From positions 1 through 26,103 of the forward strand of contig JAAAKB020298037.1 of the NCBI GenBank assembly GCA_010014835.2: DNA of 26,103 bases, given 5' to 3'. A model generated the notes under the pieces. The model saw only the letters and a program-made list of their open reading frames with translations. It was not told the DNA's origin and did no database searches. Source of the DNA: Apostichopus leukothele (taxonomy: Eukaryota > Echinodermata > Holothuroidea > Aspidochirotida > Stichopodidae). The stretch's first letter is position 1; every line of letters begins with the position of its first letter. The translations under genes and the position numbers were made by a program. Positions 24,301 to 26,103 of this stretch are shown here, one piece after another.

Positions 24301-26103
24301 ATTATACAGTATGTGTATGCAAAATATTAGCCTTTTTCAGACTCACTTCTGTTGACCTTAATGTTCTTTGATTCCACAGAAACAGTCAGTCCCAATGAGC
24401 AAGTTAAGGAGCTCAGAGAGCATTTTTTGCAAAAGTGCTTGCGACCTACTGTACCCCTCTGGTTTAAATGTTTGAATAATGCAAAATAAGGCACACTTGC
24501 CACCATGATGTGGTGAGTTGAATCTCACAACATTTATTTTTTGTAATAAAAATGTAAAAATGTAAATTATTTTCGTACTTTCTGATAAATCTCCATTGAT
24601 TTTGGCGCCTTTTTTCAAGTGTAGCCTAGAAAAAAGTTACTTCACACTAACCACAGCAAAACACCACCCTTTTACCACATTAAGCTGTGGTACCGTACCA
24701 TAATTTGATTGGGGTATTTTGGTCCTGTGGATGGGATTTACCAGTTTTACCCTAGTACCATACCACAATTTTACTACAAATTTACCATTGCTTTTATCTC
24801 TTTCTATTTCATCTTCACCATGGTTTTATCTCAGATAAACTCTATGTGTACTATACAATAGTTTAACCCTAATTAACCACAATTTTACCCTATAGCTATA
24901 CCAAAGTTTTACCCTAATTGTACCATGGTTTTGCCCTATATTGTGCCAGTTTAATCCTAAATTGACCAGAGTTGTACCTCAATTGTACCACAGTTTCCCT
25001 TCTTGTCTTAATTATAATCAGTACACTACTGTACACATTACCTTAATTCACCCACTGGTGGGTTGTATCATAATTGGGCTAGTTGAAACATACAGCAAAG
25101 CAACTCATACTGTACAGTATGTCATGATGTCATATATGGCATGCTACTTTATATGCACCAGATTTGGTCTATATGCTGCAGTAAAAAAAAAGCATGGCAA
25201 CAATATAAAGGTTAAACAGTTTTACAGTAAATGCAATTCACAGTTTTTGTTAAGTTAAAACAAGTACATACATGTACCTTAATTGATAGGGCTACTGTGG
25301 TAAATTAACCATGTTTAACCCTAATTTAATCATAGTTTACAGCTGTAAGATGAGGGTACATTTTATTGCTGAGAGCATTTTTTTCCTTATATCTTATATA
25401 GGGGGGATATATTGTACATTCATGTACTTTATAACTGTTCGACCAAACTTTCTTGCCATTCCTGGACTTGCCTTTCATTTAAACATTCTGTCCTACTACT
25501 GTACTTTACTGTACCTCAAGTCTTTTCATAGTGTTTGAAAGCTTGTTTATGAAGTGGTTGTGCCATAACTTGCCACTACAGTATGTTTTGTTGTCTTGTT
25601 ACTATTTTCTGACAGTTTTACTTCTCAAAGTTTTATGTAATATGAACAAGAAATAAATAAAGAGACCAAATAAAAATGTGTTTTCATTCTTAGAAAAGAA
25701 AGTTCTCTGACCAAAGTCCCTCAAAGCTGAACTCATTGTGGTGTCAAAGTGGCAACCACTGTCTTTTCAGTGGGCGAACTAGAGCTTTGTGTGGGCATTT
25801 ATATTACAAAATGCCCTCTCAGATGTCATATTTCATTGCCTGTTGTGTGGTGGTGACCAGCTAAGGTCAGCTTTCAACCATTCCATCCCACCCCTGCAAA
25901 GAAGATCCTGTGTATGTGAGCTGAGCCTGAATATCATAACTAATTTTTCTTGCCATTTGGTAGGCCCAGTTGACCCAGATGACCCAGTTGTGTATATTTT
26001 CCCAGACACCAAGTACTCTTGATTTTAATGTTAATCTGCCCACCTGCAGTTGCTTGTCACTGTATGACTCACCCATGGATTATGAACTTATAGGTTTACT
26101 TTG
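24301..26103. other. Gene-free flank
   Basis: AT-rich DNA with the 22-bp array described separately. Open frames at 24358-24618, 24941-25258, 25311-25538, and the two opposed frames at 25789-26076, lack domains, and the first overlaps low-complexity sequence. ROCK's first exon was not found here; it may lie further right. Confidence 0.65.
24668..25003. repeat. Degenerate 22-bp array (TTTTACCCTAATTGTACCAN type)
   Basis: Between 24862 and 24990, consecutive units read TTTAACCCTAATTAACCACA, TTTTACCCTATAGCTATACC, TTTTACCCTAATTGTACCAT, TTTTGCCCTATATTGTGCCA, TTTAATCCTAAATTGACCAG, TTGTACCTCAATTGTACCAC, with a 21-24 bp period. More diverged units extend left to about 24668. An outlying piece occurs at about 25305-25340. 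Confidence 0.85.

Noticed and set aside
25640-25675. Poly(A) signal cluster (AATAAATAAA) suggesting a gene 3' end
   Set aside because: No coding exon on the plus strand leads to it, and AATAAA is common by chance in this AT-rich sequence.

Overview
This is a eukaryotic (metazoan) genomic window. The evidence is spliced coding exons with GT..AG introns, AT-rich intronic DNA, and interspersed and tandem repeats, with no prokaryotic gene organisation. The only confidently recognisable host gene is Rho-associated coiled-coil kinase (ROCK) on the minus strand. Several peptide details (for example the VPPVVPEL stretch and a D-x-L-x-A-L-V-x-D-C-D start) resemble invertebrate ROCK at least as much as vertebrate ROCK1/2. 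Together with the roughly 1 kb introns and a DIRS-type tyrosine-recombinase relic, this suggests a marine invertebrate. Phylum cannot be fixed from the sequence alone.

Layout, read along the gene (right to left). Eleven consecutive coding exons run from 15897 down to 3264. They total 1149 nt and 383 codons with no stop or frameshift, and the splice phases join perfectly. They encode the N-terminal dimerisation region (second coding exon onward), the complete kinase domain, the AGC-kinase C-terminal tail with its hydrophobic motif, and the first residues leading toward the coiled coil. The first coding exon was not found by eye. The coiled coil, Rho-binding and PH/C1 exons must lie to the left of position 1.

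The introns carry several repeats. Three arrays (about 2230-2695, 5010-5715, 13150-13565) and one truncated piece (about 6570-6690) belong to one dispersed family with a 133-146 bp internal period; its best unit contains a perfect DR1 nuclear-receptor motif. There is also a C-rich 28-bp minisatellite (11451-11784) that becomes G-rich in the ROCK pre-mRNA, and a 122-bp tandem duplication (8677-8920).

The right-hand 10 kb (15898-26103) is ROCK intron 1 and/or 5' flank. It holds a CpG-richer segment (about 21590-22340), a 37-bp minisatellite (22942-23183) and, on the plus strand, a decayed DIRS-like tyrosine recombinase (about 23195-24073). That relic has two in-frame stops and lost catalytic residues, and is followed by an inverted repeat and a perfect hairpin. 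A degenerate 22-bp CCCTAA-like array lies at about 24668-25003. No tRNA, rRNA, CRISPR or operon-like structure was seen.
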